Assembly (NCBI GenBank): GCA_964369425.1
Contig: CAYJGW010000017.1
Coordinates: 1 to 51,452 of the forward strand
Reading direction: 5' to 3'
Length of the DNA stretch: 51,452 bases
From: CAUPWF01 sp964369425
GTDB taxonomy: Bacteria; Bacillota; Clostridia; Lachnospirales; Lachnospiraceae
The translations under genes and the position numbers were made by a program. Position 1 is the first letter of the stretch. Every line of letters starts with the position of its first letter. Shown here one piece after another: positions 1 through 8,808 of this stretch. A model generated the notes under the pieces. That model did not search any database, had not been told where the DNA came from, and worked only from the letters and a program-made list of their open reading frames with translations.

Positions 1-664
1 CCTCGTACAAGGTATAGCCTTTTTGGCGTTCCGTCACAATCTGTACTTCACACTCTGCATCTAGTAGTTTTGCTTTTACCCTAGATACTAACACCCACAG
101 TGCATTGTAATTTTCTACTGCAGGATATCCCCACACTTTTTGATAGAGCACATCTCGGTCGATACACTCACCTTTTTTATCCATAAGCATCCATAACAGC
201 AATAGTTCTCTCTTTGTAAGCAGTAAGTCTTTCTCTCCATAACGGGCAATTCCGCTTATATTATCAATTTGTAACTTTCCGATATTACGGGTGATTGTTT
301 GGGCGCGTAATGGGCGAAGTCTCGCTTTAATTCTTGCGATTAATACATCTAAATCATAGGGCTTTGTCATATAGTCATCGCCACCCACATTTAGACCTTT
401 TACAATATCACTACTTTCCCCCATCGCGGTTAAAAATAAGATTGGAAAGTCTTGTTTTTCTTTGATCCGCTTGCAAAGGTCAAGCCCATTGCCATCGGGT
501 AGGTCAATATCAAGTACGATTAAGTCTACCTGTGAATTTTTAAGTATTTCAAGACACTTTTTCACTGTTGTTGCACAAAAAGTAGTGTACCCCTCGCTTG
601 CAAGTGCTTGTCTGTTGATGTTGTTAAGATGTGGATCGTCCTCCACAAGTAGTATGTTTGCCAT
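1..664 (-). CDS. OmpR-family response regulator (partial, C-terminal end cut by window edge)
   Basis: DNA-binding response regulator and phosphorylation partner of the adjacent histidine kinase. The product starts MANILLVEDD, with the acidic pocket and the phospho-acceptor Asp in the stretch VDLIVLDIDLPDG, the switch Thr in ILFLTAMGE and the conserved Lys in DDYMTKPYD. A winged-helix output domain follows, with the typical end KGYTLYE just before the window edge, so only a few residues should be missing. The ATG at 664-662 lies four bases after the kinase stop, and its ribosome site AAGGAG overlaps the end of the kinase gene, so the two are co-translated. Target genes are unknown; autoregulation is suggested by a direct repeat upstream of the kinase. 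Confidence 0.93.
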   Translation of the reverse strand, partial: MANILLVEDDPHLNNINRQALASEGYTTFCATTVKKCLEILKNSQVDLIVLDIDLPDGNGLDLCKRIKEKQDFPILFLTAMGESSDIVKGLNVGGDDYMTKPYDLDVLIARIKARLRPLRAQTITRNIGKLQIDNISGIARYGEKDLLLTKRELLLLWMLMDKKGECIDRDVLYQKVWGYPAVENYNALWVLVSRVKAKLLDAECEVQIVTERQKGYTLYE

Positions 665-668
665 AATG

Positions 669-2615
669 TTACTCCTTAGTTTGATGTGTTGGTATAGTAA
701 TTTTAAACATTGCCCCTTCTTTATTATCTGTTAAAAGCACAATATCTCCTTTATGTAGGTGTGCAATTTCTTTGCAGATAGAAAGCCCCAATCCCTTTGT
801 TCCGTTGGTAGTAAAGCCTTTTTCAAAAATCTTGTCTGCATATTCTTTTGAAATTCCACACCCCGTATCACTAACGATTAGAGACAGATAGTCACTGTTG
901 TTTTCTTTTGCTGCTTCAATTGTGAACTTGCCCTTCACCATATATCTATTGCTGTTTACCGCAAGGTTAATCATCATCTGCACCAGCATTTCCATATTCC
1001 CTAAAATATACTGGTCTGTATTGCCTTTCATGATTAACTTGTTGCCCTTTTTTTCCAAAAGTCCCCTACATACGACGGAGACATAGTGGAGATATTCTGC
1101 AACTGGCAGTTCACTCAGTACTGCTTGTGCAATCGGAGTGGTGGGCATTTCCATTAAGTTTGCCACCAATTCAGAGAGCCTTTTTGCCTCAGATGAAATC
1201 ACTTTTAAGTTGAGACTGGTTTCTGCGTTCACTTCTCCTGTTGTAATCTGTCTATTGGTTAATTGTGCATATCCACTCATGATAGAAAGTGGAGTCTTAA
1301 TCTCATGAGCCATTTTTTGAAAAAAATCTGTTTTCATCGTGTTGATTTGTTCTAGCATAGCCGCGTTTTGCGCAATCTCATGTTCTCTTATTTTCGAACG
1401 GGCAAGTTCACGCTCAGTCCGCGAAAACTGCATGGTGAGTGCAACCGCATTAAAAAATACAATAAGCAGAGTAATATAAGGTTGTGCATACCAAGAAATT
1501 CCATGATAGGTCAACGCTTCAACTAGCCATGACACCACCATCAAGATCAAACTTGATCCCACAATTAGATTCTCTTTACGATCAAAAATCTTATTGCGAT
1601 AACTACACAATAAAATATTGCCTGTTATTACAAGTAGCAATGCTGTAATCATCACCCCTATCACAAAGACGTATTTTGTATACGTTACAGATGGCATAAT
1701 CCCATAATATATACAAATCGCTCCAAATCCTCCAAAGAAACTATATTTTACCCAATTTGCTATTTTAAGTTTCATTACTGATAATGCATGAAGTACCAGG
1801 AAGTAATAAAAACAGATATGGGACAGGTATTCAATCTTATGTATGACATACCAAGACACGTTTGGCAACAGCACCATAATATCTTTACTGAAATAAATGG
1901 AATAGCGCAGTGCTGCACAAAGGCAAGCAAGGGCAAACCACAGAAAACTCCTTCTTTCTGTATAGCTACAGAACATACCGAGAAAGAATATCGCAAAAGC
2001 TAATAACGCTCCGATGATTAGGCCATTTGATAAGAACTCTGCCCTATTTCTCTCTGTGATCACTTGTTGTTCCGCCAAATAAATATCTTTCAAATGACCA
2101 TATGCGTGATTGTGGTAAGCAACCTGTATGATGATTTCTGTGGTGTCTGTCTGTGGTGTAAAGTACACCGAATAATAATCTGTTTTTGGCATAAACTGCT
2201 CACTGTCTACGCTTACTTCTCCTACCTGCGATAATAGTTCGCCATTCACATAAACTCTTTGGGCATAATCAGAGGTAAATCCTGTGATTCCATAATTCTT
2301 GTGTGCTGGAATATTTAGCACTATACGATAGGTTCCATATTTTGCTTCTGAATCGGTTTCCATAGACGATGTATTCAAAAAGTCTTCCGGCTCACACAAT
2401 TGTCCCGGATACCAATCTGCTATTTGTTTGCTCAAAAGTACAGATTCTTCACTTAAATCTGTTTGCTTTATTTCTGCCACGCTTAAGCTATTTGCTATAC
2501 TTGGCTTGATATCAATAATCAACAAGTAAAATAGTGAGGTGATAATAAAGAAGCAAATCGTTGATATCACAAAAGGGGTAACAGCTACTCTCTCCTCTTT
2601 GTTTTTTATAGGCAT
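669..2615 (-). CDS. Membrane sensor histidine kinase, 7TMR-DISM type
   Basis: Sensor kinase of a two-component system, 648 aa. An N-terminal membrane anchor lies at about residues 12-35. An extracellular beta-rich domain follows (about 40-180), resembling the galactose-binding-like DISM extracellular fold, then about seven membrane helices (195-395). A HisKA domain carries the phospho-acceptor His437 in the H-box MAHEIKTPLS. The HATPase domain has an N-box around LAVNSN (551-556), the G1 box DTGCGIS (583-589) and the G2 box GTKGLGLSICKE. All catalytic boxes look intact. The ligand is unknown; extracellular domains of this class often bind carbohydrates or small metabolites. The gene is first in a two-gene operon with the response regulator; ribosome site AAAGGA lies before the ATG. 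Confidence 0.9.
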   Translation of the reverse strand: MPIKNKEERVAVTPFVISTICFFIITSLFYLLIIDIKPSIANSLSVAEIKQTDLSEESVLLSKQIADWYPGQLCEPEDFLNTSSMETDSEAKYGTYRIVLNIPAHKNYGITGFTSDYAQRVYVNGELLSQVGEVSVDSEQFMPKTDYYSVYFTPQTDTTEIIIQVAYHNHAYGHLKDIYLAEQQVITERNRAEFLSNGLIIGALLAFAIFFLGMFCSYTERRSFLWFALACLCAALRYSIYFSKDIMVLLPNVSWYVIHKIEYLSHICFYYFLVLHALSVMKLKIANWVKYSFFGGFGAICIYYGIMPSVTYTKYVFVIGVMITALLLVITGNILLCSYRNKIFDRKENLIVGSSLILMVVSWLVEALTYHGISWYAQPYITLLIVFFNAVALTMQFSRTERELARSKIREHEIAQNAAMLEQINTMKTDFFQKMAHEIKTPLSIMSGYAQLTNRQITTGEVNAETSLNLKVISSEAKRLSELVANLMEMPTTPIAQAVLSELPVAEYLHYVSVVCRGLLEKKGNKLIMKGNTDQYILGNMEMLVQMMINLAVNSNRYMVKGKFTIEAAKENNSDYLSLIVSDTGCGISKEYADKIFEKGFTTNGTKGLGLSICKEIAHLHKGDIVLLTDNKEGAMFKITIPTHQTKE

Positions 2616-2674
2616 ACACTTCTATCCTTTCACAAAGTTTTTAAACTTTTATCTTCAAAAATCCTCTAAACTAT

Positions 2675-2716
2675 ATCATACAATTTTCGACACCCTTTTT
2701 GCAATACTTTTGCAAT
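2675..2716 (-). promoter_or_regulatory. Promoter of the two-component operon with a tandem TTTTGCAAT repeat
   Basis: On the minus strand a -35 TTGCAA (2704-2699) and -10 TATGAT (2680-2675) are separated by 18 bp. On the plus strand TTTTGCAAT occurs at 2697-2705 and again at 2708-2716, an 11-bp period, which is one helical turn. OmpR-family regulators usually bind such direct repeats, so this may be the autoregulatory site; that part is inference. Confidence 0.5.
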
Positions 2717-2729
2717 GATTGCTACACAA

Positions 2730-2758
2730 AAGGATAACCTATCTCTAGGCTACCCCTT
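2730..2758 (-). terminator. Probable intrinsic terminator after the 127-aa gene
   Basis: Read on the minus strand, AAGGGGTAGCCTA (2758-2746) pairs with TAGGTTATCCTT (2741-2730) around a four-base GAGA loop, with two G-U pairs and one bulge. A short T-rich run follows. It sits about 22 bases after the stop of the 127-aa gene. Confidence 0.55.
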
Positions 2759-2780
2759 AATGTTTTTATATTTTGTTTGA

Positions 2781-3164
2781 TTAAAGTCCCAATACTTCTA
2801 ATTCTTTTGCTGTCACTTCTACTAATCGTTCGCCTTCTTTTGCATTTTTTCCCATGATGCTCTTCATTCCAAACAAACCATCTGTCAATTTATTCTTAAG
2901 GTCATTTCCTAGCATATTGCTGATTCCTGCTTCTTGACCCTTTAGTACCTGATATACCTCTGATTGCTTTTTCATCGAAGCTGGAAAAATCTGTACTTGA
3001 TTTTGTGAGTCGAGTGCTGGAAAGGCGATTAAATATCCAAGCCCTTGCTTTGTCATCTCTGGTTGACCTGCTGAAAATTCTTTGTCTTTGATTTCGTCGT
3101 ACAATTCTTCTAGTGTATATCCTCTGTCAAATTTTACTTTTTTCAGTTTGAACCCAAATGCCAT
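2781..3164 (-). CDS. Hypothetical 127-aa cytoplasmic protein
   Basis: I do not recognise this family. The product is 127 aa, begins MAFGFKLKKVKF, and has no signal peptide, membrane segment or cysteine. The N-terminal half has a mixed alpha/beta look (GYTLEELYDEI, GLGYLIAFPAL); the C-terminal half is Gly/Lys-rich and helical (LGNDLKNKLTDGLFGMKSIMGK). A ribosome site of the GAGGGG type precedes the ATG. It lies downstream of the LuxR-type regulator in the same direction with about 130 bases between, and has its own probable terminator, so it could be a separate unit. Coding is supported by length, ribosome site and protein-like composition; function is unknown. Confidence 0.75.
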   Translation of the reverse strand: MAFGFKLKKVKFDRGYTLEELYDEIKDKEFSAGQPEMTKQGLGYLIAFPALDSQNQVQIFPASMKKQSEVYQVLKGQEAGISNMLGNDLKNKLTDGLFGMKSIMGKNAKEGERLVEVTAKELEVLGL

Positions 3165-3293
3165 AACTTGTATCCCCTCTTATCTCATAATTATTCTAAT
3201 GCCGTCTTAGCTTCTAAGTTTGCTCTTTTATAATTATAATTTAAGAAATGATTCTAAACAACTATGCAAAAGTATAGGTTTTGTAATTTTTTT

Positions 3294-5720
3294 TTAAGAA
3301 ATACCCTCTTCACGTGCTATTTTAGCCAATAATACGCGATTTCCCACGTCATATTTTCTCATAATATTTGCAATATGGAACTTTATAGTACCAATATTCA
3401 CCCCCATAATCTTTGCTATTTCTGAATTTGTATAACCTCTAGCCACACAAAGCAACACTTCTGTTTCTTTTTTAGTCAACTCATTCATCTTCTTCGATGA
3501 TTGCAAGTATAGTGGATAATATTTTGCCATTGTCTCCATTTCGATTTGTACACTGTCTACAAAATCATTGTTCACATTGTATTGACTCCAATTCACCTGC
3601 TGAAATAGGTGCAATAAAGGTGCTCCTTCATCTGCTAGTACTCGAATAATCTTATATTTTTCTGCTGCTTTCATCGCTTGAATCAGATAAGATTCCCATT
3701 CTTCACCTCGTCTAGAGTATATAATTGCCTTTAATACATTAATTTGAATCAAAAAGTATTTTCGATTACAGATTGTTGCATATTCTTCTAAAATCTCAAT
3801 GATGTGCAGGGCACTTAAATATTTTTCTTGTGCGATATATACTTTTGCTTTGATAAATAATTCAAATCTGGCTGTAATATAAAATGCTGCAAATTCATTT
3901 GGTGCTGATTTTGCACACCACGTGTTATATGTCTTACTATTTCCGGTTAATAATGCCAATATCATTTTATTCGCTCTAATATTTGGAAGTAACTCTTTTT
4001 TCTTTTCTTTATTTGCTTTCCTATGTATATTATTTAATGCTTCTATTGCTTTTTCTTGCTGATTTTCTGATTGAAACAATCGTGCCATGACGCCTGCCGC
4101 TGTATATTGCGCTCGTATGCTACCATCCCTATTTGCTTCATTTGCACCTTTAGTCAATCGCTTTAGCGCATCCACTTTTTGATTTCTCTCATAGTCTAAT
4201 TCGCCCATAATGATATCATAGCAACCAATAAACTCATATCCTATGATAATCTCTGCTGATTTTTTAATTGCAAGTTGCACCATTTTATTCTCGCGTGCCC
4301 AAGGTAGTAAGTCCAATCCCCCATTTATCAAAGTTGGCATATTCCCCGTTGGCATAATGTGTTCAAATCTGATTCCATTTTTTCGAATGTAGTCTAAAAA
4401 ATAAAAGAAGCTATCTTTTAACTTTTCTGCCGATCCTATCGGTGTTGCTATCACTGTACGCACATATGCATATTTCGCTTCTTCACTAATCTTTCCTTCC
4501 TTCTTTCCTGCCAATTCTTTTAAATAGGTTAAGGAATTTCCAAACGCTTGACTTCTCATTGAATATGCATCAATTAATGCCTTCGCTCCTATAAATCTAG
4601 GATTCTCTCTTCCAATCTCACTTGGTAATTCCTTGATATATTGATCGCAAATTGCTGCAAATTCGCATCCGTCTGCATTCTCGCTTAAATAAATCAGTAT
4701 CTCTACGACTTTTTCATAATTTTTCGTAGTATAATAACAGCGAAGTGCTCCGCGGTAATTACACTCTTCTTCCATTACTAGTCCTGCAATTTCTAATAAG
4801 TCATCGCCTTCAATCTCTGCTAATTCTATCAACTCATCCCACAGATATCGATAAAAGTTTGGCTCAAAACTATATAAATCAGCCTCTATCTTCTCCAAAT
4901 ATCCGTAACGTACTAAAAATTCCAAAACTATTTCTGCATGCTCGTACCCCATAATCTTCTTCGCATGTTCTTTTGTGAACGATTGATAAACCGATAAACG
5001 TATGAACAGTCGTTTCACAAAATCTCGCAACTCTTGCTCTTCTAGTTTTGCATACACCTCTAATTGTCTATTTAGTTCATATTCAAATACACTTTTTAGA
5101 TCGCTTTTTGCAAAGCTTAATGCTACTTCTTCTTCAAAAGCGTGCTCTGCAATCCTCTCTATATATACCAATGTAGCAAATGGATATCCAGAACTAAATT
5201 CTGTACATCTGGTAGCGTATTTTTGCAATTCTAACTCTTGAAATCTTGAAAACCTTACATCATTTTTCAAAAGTTGAAAAATCTCACGTGTCTGTAGTAT
5301 TAGGGTTACTTTATCTTCCACAACTAGCTGCTTTGAGAGTTTCAATGGCAATAAGTAAGAGGGAAGTTCTCCTGTACTAAGCACCATTGCTTTTATCTTA
5401 CCACTTGTCTCTACAATCAATAGGAGTAATTCTAGCAACGCTTCTTGTTCGCTTCTGTCTATCAATTTCTCTGCACTATCTATAATAATCATATCTATGT
5501 TATCACTGTCATAGATTAACCGCTCTCTCATCTGCTCTAGACTTTTTGCTTTATTCATATCAAACAGTTCAAAACATCTGAAATTTTCTTTTGCAAAAAT
5601 CTGAGCTTGAGATGTCTTCCCAAATCCATTCATTGCATGTATATAAAGTATAGGAAAGAACTGAATGTCTTTCCTCCATTTTTCATTAGAATCTTTCGAA
5701 AGAAAAATGTCATTTTTCAT
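3294..5720 (-). CDS. LuxR-family STAND-type ATP-dependent transcriptional regulator (MalT/LAL-like)
   Basis: Large one-component regulator, 808 aa. The N-terminal NTPase module has a Walker A-like motif GFGKTS at 32-37 and a Walker B-like IDMIIIDSAEK at about 75-85. A long helical-repeat middle follows (about 300-730), of the kind that binds inducers or partner proteins in MalT-like regulators. The C-terminal LuxR helix-turn-helix (about 745-805) includes LTKKETEVLLCVARGYTNSE and IGTIKFHIANIMRKY. Length matches the roughly 800-900 aa LAL/MalT class. The ATG follows AAGGAG with eight bases of spacing. No obvious target lies beside it; the nearest catabolic genes are xylAB, which already have a divergent AraC regulator. 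The inducer is unknown. Confidence 0.88.
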   Translation of the reverse strand: MKNDIFLSKDSNEKWRKDIQFFPILYIHAMNGFGKTSQAQIFAKENFRCFELFDMNKAKSLEQMRERLIYDSDNIDMIIIDSAEKLIDRSEQEALLELLLLIVETSGKIKAMVLSTGELPSYLLPLKLSKQLVVEDKVTLILQTREIFQLLKNDVRFSRFQELELQKYATRCTEFSSGYPFATLVYIERIAEHAFEEEVALSFAKSDLKSVFEYELNRQLEVYAKLEEQELRDFVKRLFIRLSVYQSFTKEHAKKIMGYEHAEIVLEFLVRYGYLEKIEADLYSFEPNFYRYLWDELIELAEIEGDDLLEIAGLVMEEECNYRGALRCYYTTKNYEKVVEILIYLSENADGCEFAAICDQYIKELPSEIGRENPRFIGAKALIDAYSMRSQAFGNSLTYLKELAGKKEGKISEEAKYAYVRTVIATPIGSAEKLKDSFFYFLDYIRKNGIRFEHIMPTGNMPTLINGGLDLLPWARENKMVQLAIKKSAEIIIGYEFIGCYDIIMGELDYERNQKVDALKRLTKGANEANRDGSIRAQYTAAGVMARLFQSENQQEKAIEALNNIHRKANKEKKKELLPNIRANKMILALLTGNSKTYNTWCAKSAPNEFAAFYITARFELFIKAKVYIAQEKYLSALHIIEILEEYATICNRKYFLIQINVLKAIIYSRRGEEWESYLIQAMKAAEKYKIIRVLADEGAPLLHLFQQVNWSQYNVNNDFVDSVQIEMETMAKYYPLYLQSSKKMNELTKKETEVLLCVARGYTNSEIAKIMGVNIGTIKFHIANIMRKYDVGNRVLLAKIAREEGIS

Positions 5721-5808
5721 GTAGTTTTCTCCTTGGTGCAGTCCTCATTTTCCTTTCCTAGTATATCACAAATCAAAAGGGAATCCTATTGAAATAATTT
5801 ACCTTTAG

Positions 5809-5843
5809 AAAAACAAAACCTCAGATTAACACCTAAGGTTTTG
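5809..5843 (-). terminator. Intrinsic terminator of the xylAB operon
   Basis: On the minus strand CAAAACCTTAG (5843-5833) pairs with CTGAGGTTTTG (5824-5814) with one G-U pair and an eight-base loop, followed by TTTTTC. It starts nine bases after the xylB stop codon. Confidence 0.85.
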
Positions 5844-5851
5844 AAAATATT

Positions 5852-7324
5852 TTATCCTTTGATTATATTGTAGATTTCTTTGATATTTGGATAGATTTGT
5901 CGGAATTTACTGTATCTTTCTTCATATAACTTTGCGCCCTCAGGTTGTGGCTTCACTGTATCCACTACTTTAACTAACTTGTCTGCTGCTTCTTCTACAC
6001 TAGAAAATTCCCCACAAGCTACTGCTGCCAAAATTGCGCCACCATACCCAGGTCCTTCTTCACTCTCAAGAATATCTACTTCCACATTCATGATGTTGGC
6101 TACCATCTGCCTCCACAGTGGACTTTTTGCCCCACCGCCGCAAATCTTTGTTCTTGTGATGTTTACCCCTAAATCTTTTGCAACTTCTACAGAATCTCTC
6201 AAACCAAATGTCACGCCTTCAAATATAGCTTGTGTCATATCTGCTCTTGTAGTATCCATTGTCATTCCTATAAAGGTTCCACGAGCATCCGGATTGTTAT
6301 GAGGGCATCTTTCTCCCATCAAATACGGCAAGAAATAGACGTTGTTCTTTCCAAAATTTTGAATACTCTCTTGTTCACCGGCATAATCCTTTGTTCGCAT
6401 AATCTCATCCATCCACCACTTGTTACAAGATGCAGCACTTAACATACATCCCATCAAATGATAACTACCATCAGCATGGGCAAACGCATGTAGCGAATTA
6501 AACTTATCTACACCAAATTCTTTGCTAGAGATAAATACCGTTCCTGATGTTCCAAGAGAAATATTGCAACTTCCATCTCCTACCGTCCCAGTTCCCACTG
6601 CTGCTGCCGCATTGTCTCCTGCTCCTGCTGCAATTACAACAGATTCAGAAAGTCCCAATTCTTTTGCTAATTCGGGCTTTAATACGCCTACCTTTTCATA
6701 ACTTTCATATATTGTAGCAAGCTGTGATTCTTTCACGCCGCAGATGTCCATCATCTCTTTTGACCAACACTTATTCTTTACATCAAATAATAACATCCCA
6801 GATGCATCCGAGACATCCGTACAAAACGTTCCGGATAATTTATATGCCAAATAATCTTTTGGCAACATAATCTTATCTATTTTCGCAAAGTTTTCTGGTT
6901 CATTCTTTGCTACCCACAAAATCTTAGGTGCTGTAAACCCAGCAAAAGCAATATTCCCTGTGTATTCTGATAACTTTTCTTTCCCTATCACTTCGTTTAA
7001 GTATTTTGTCTCTTCTCCCGTTCTTCCATCGTTCCAAAGAATTGCAGGGCGAATTACATTGTCTTCACTATCAAGAATTACCAAACCATGCATCTGTCCA
7101 CCAAAACTGATTCCAGCCACCTGTGATTTGTCGCACTCGCTTATCAACTCTTTTAATCCATCTACACTTTGTGTATACCAATCATCTGCACTTTGTTCTG
7201 ACCACCCTGGATTTGGGAATTGCAGTGGATACTCTCTAGAAACTATTTTTTCGATTTCACCTTTTTCATTCATCAATAATAATTTTACTGCCGATGTTCC
7301 TAAGTCTACTCCTATATACAACAT
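5852..7324 (-). CDS. xylB: Xylulokinase
   Basis: Phosphorylates D-xylulose with ATP to xylulose 5-phosphate, the second step of the isomerase pathway, feeding the pentose phosphate route. FGGY-family sugar kinase, 490 aa from the start used here. The N-terminal phosphate motif is MLYIGVDLGTSAVK; the proposed catalytic Asp is in GAGDNAAAAVGTG; substrate contacts are suggested by GGQMHGL. The ATG at 7324 has ribosome site AGAGG eight bases upstream and matches the usual N-terminus of the family. A longer frame from 7354 has no ribosome site and would start inside the hairpin that follows xylA. It is second in the xylA-xylB operon, 72 bases after xylA, and ends at a clear terminator. Confidence 0.96.
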   Translation of the reverse strand: MLYIGVDLGTSAVKLLLMNEKGEIEKIVSREYPLQFPNPGWSEQSADDWYTQSVDGLKELISECDKSQVAGISFGGQMHGLVILDSEDNVIRPAILWNDGRTGEETKYLNEVIGKEKLSEYTGNIAFAGFTAPKILWVAKNEPENFAKIDKIMLPKDYLAYKLSGTFCTDVSDASGMLLFDVKNKCWSKEMMDICGVKESQLATIYESYEKVGVLKPELAKELGLSESVVIAAGAGDNAAAAVGTGTVGDGSCNISLGTSGTVFISSKEFGVDKFNSLHAFAHADGSYHLMGCMLSAASCNKWWMDEIMRTKDYAGEQESIQNFGKNNVYFLPYLMGERCPHNNPDARGTFIGMTMDTTRADMTQAIFEGVTFGLRDSVEVAKDLGVNITRTKICGGGAKSPLWRQMVANIMNVEVDILESEEGPGYGGAILAAVACGEFSSVEEAADKLVKVVDTVKPQPEGAKLYEERYSKFRQIYPNIKEIYNIIKG

Positions 7325-7363
7325 ATCGTACACCTCTATTCTTAATTTCTTCATTATAATTTT

Positions 7364-7385
7364 GGGGGCAAACTAATTTGCCCCC
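7364..7385 (-). other. Perfect 9-bp hairpin between xylA and xylB
   Basis: GGGGGCAAA (7364-7372) and TTTGCCCCC (7377-7385) are exactly complementary around a four-base loop. The hairpin begins 12 bases after the xylA stop codon. On the transcribed strand it is followed by AAAATTA rather than a T-run, so it is unlikely to be a simple terminator. An mRNA-stabilising or processing element that sets the xylA:xylB ratio is more likely. Confidence 0.7.
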
Positions 7386-7396
7386 TCGTATCTCTT

Positions 7397-8701
7397 TTAT
7401 TTAAACATAATGTTATTCATAACATTTTCTAAGTATTCTTGACGTCCAGATGCAACCTCTACATCCTTTAATGACTTCGCATATTCATATGCGCTCTCTA
7501 ATGTTACTTTTCCATCTAATAATTCTTTTCCAAATCCATCTTTGTAAGATGCATATCTATCATCTACAAAAGTATCGATTCTTCCATCATCAATCATAGC
7601 TTGCGCTTTTCTTAATCCTAATGCAAATGTATCCATTCCTGCAATGTATGCCAATAAGATATCTTCATATGTGTTTGATTGACGACGAGTCTTAGAGTCA
7701 AAGTTCAATCCTCCATTTGTAAATCCGCCTTCTTTTAACACTTCATACATACAAAGAGTCGCATCGTAAGCATTTGTTGGGAATTGATCCGTATCCCATC
7801 CAAGTAGTACATCACCTTGATTTGCATCAATGGATCCAAATACACCATTTACACGTGCTACTCTAAGCTCATGTTGGAATGTATGCTGTGCCAATGTGGC
7901 ATGATTTGCTTCGATGTTCATTTTGAAATCATCCATCAAATTATATTTTTGTAAGAAAGAAATACAAGTAGCTACATCAAAATCGTATTGATGCTTTGTT
8001 GGCTCTTTTGGCTTTGGCTCAATATAGAAGTCTCCAGTAAATCCTTGTGCTCGACCGTAATCACGTGCCATTGTTAATAATCTTGCCATATTATCTAACT
8101 CTAATCCCATGTCCGTATTGATTAAAGTATCGTAGCCTTCTCTTCCACCCCAGAACACATATCCTGTTCCACCTAATTTGATTGTTGCATCAATTGCTGC
8201 CTTTACTTTTCCTGCTGCAATTGCAAATACGTCTGCACTTGGAGATGTAGATGCACCTGCCATAAATTTCTTTTCACTAAAGTTATTTGCAGTTCCCCAT
8301 AATAATTTGATTCCTGTTGCATTTTGTTTTTCAAGTAAGTAATCTGTAATTTCTTCTAGGTATTTTACACTTTCTTCTAAAGTCTCTCCTTCTGGTGCAA
8401 TATCTACATCATGGAAGCAATAGTACTCAATTCCTAACTTCTGCATGATTTCAAATCCAAAGTCTACTTTTGCTTTTGCTTGCTCCATTGGGTCTGCGGC
8501 AAATGTCTTAGAAATTGTCTCTCCACCAAACATGTCCACTCCGCCAGCACAAATAGTGTGCCACCAACTCATAGCAAATTTTAATTGCTCTTTCATGGTC
8601 TTACCACCAATAACCTCATCTGGATTATAGTATTGGAATGCAAATGGATCATTGCTCCCTGGTTGATATGTTACCTTCTCGATGTCCTTATAATTCTTCA
8701 T
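7397..8701 (-). CDS. xylA: Xylose isomerase
   Basis: Converts D-xylose to D-xylulose; a metal-dependent TIM-barrel enzyme of the cytoplasm. At 434 aa it matches the long class II bacterial isomerases. Visible active-site elements are the catalytic His97-Asp98 in CFHDVDIAPEG, the metal ligands Glu228 in FYIEPKPKEP, Glu264 and His267 in NIEANHATL, and the Asp residues of SIDANQGD and GWDTDQFP. The substrate-binding Trp regions SWWHT and FWGGREGY are present. It is the first gene of the xylAB operon, divergent from an AraC-type regulator. Ribosome site AAAGGA lies before the ATG. Identity is secure. Confidence 0.97.
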   Translation of the reverse strand: MKNYKDIEKVTYQPGSNDPFAFQYYNPDEVIGGKTMKEQLKFAMSWWHTICAGGVDMFGGETISKTFAADPMEQAKAKVDFGFEIMQKLGIEYYCFHDVDIAPEGETLEESVKYLEEITDYLLEKQNATGIKLLWGTANNFSEKKFMAGASTSPSADVFAIAAGKVKAAIDATIKLGGTGYVFWGGREGYDTLINTDMGLELDNMARLLTMARDYGRAQGFTGDFYIEPKPKEPTKHQYDFDVATCISFLQKYNLMDDFKMNIEANHATLAQHTFQHELRVARVNGVFGSIDANQGDVLLGWDTDQFPTNAYDATLCMYEVLKEGGFTNGGLNFDSKTRRQSNTYEDILLAYIAGMDTFALGLRKAQAMIDDGRIDTFVDDRYASYKDGFGKELLDGKVTLESAYEYAKSLKDVEVASGRQEYLENVMNNIMFK

Positions 8702-8808
8702 AATTTACCGTCCTTTACATTGTTTTTTTCTTGAACTCATCATATCAATTCCTAGTTGCAATTTCTAGAATATTATTTTATAATTATAGAAAAAAGTTTA
8801 GGTGTATT
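8702..8808. promoter_or_regulatory. Divergent promoter region between xylA and the AraC regulator
   Basis: On the minus strand a -10-like TATGAT (8744-8739) lies about 38 bases upstream of the xylA ATG, but no good -35 is present at 17 bp. This fits an activator-dependent promoter. No clear catabolite-responsive element was recognised by eye. Confidence 0.45.

Noticed and set aside
7325..7354. Longer N-terminus for xylulokinase
   Set aside because: No ribosome site, overlaps the intercistronic hairpin region, and the family N-terminus begins at the ATG at 7324.
8731..8808. TTG start extending the AraC regulator upstream
   Set aside because: No ribosome site and the extension would cover the xylA promoter; the ATG at 8809 is preceded by AGGTG.
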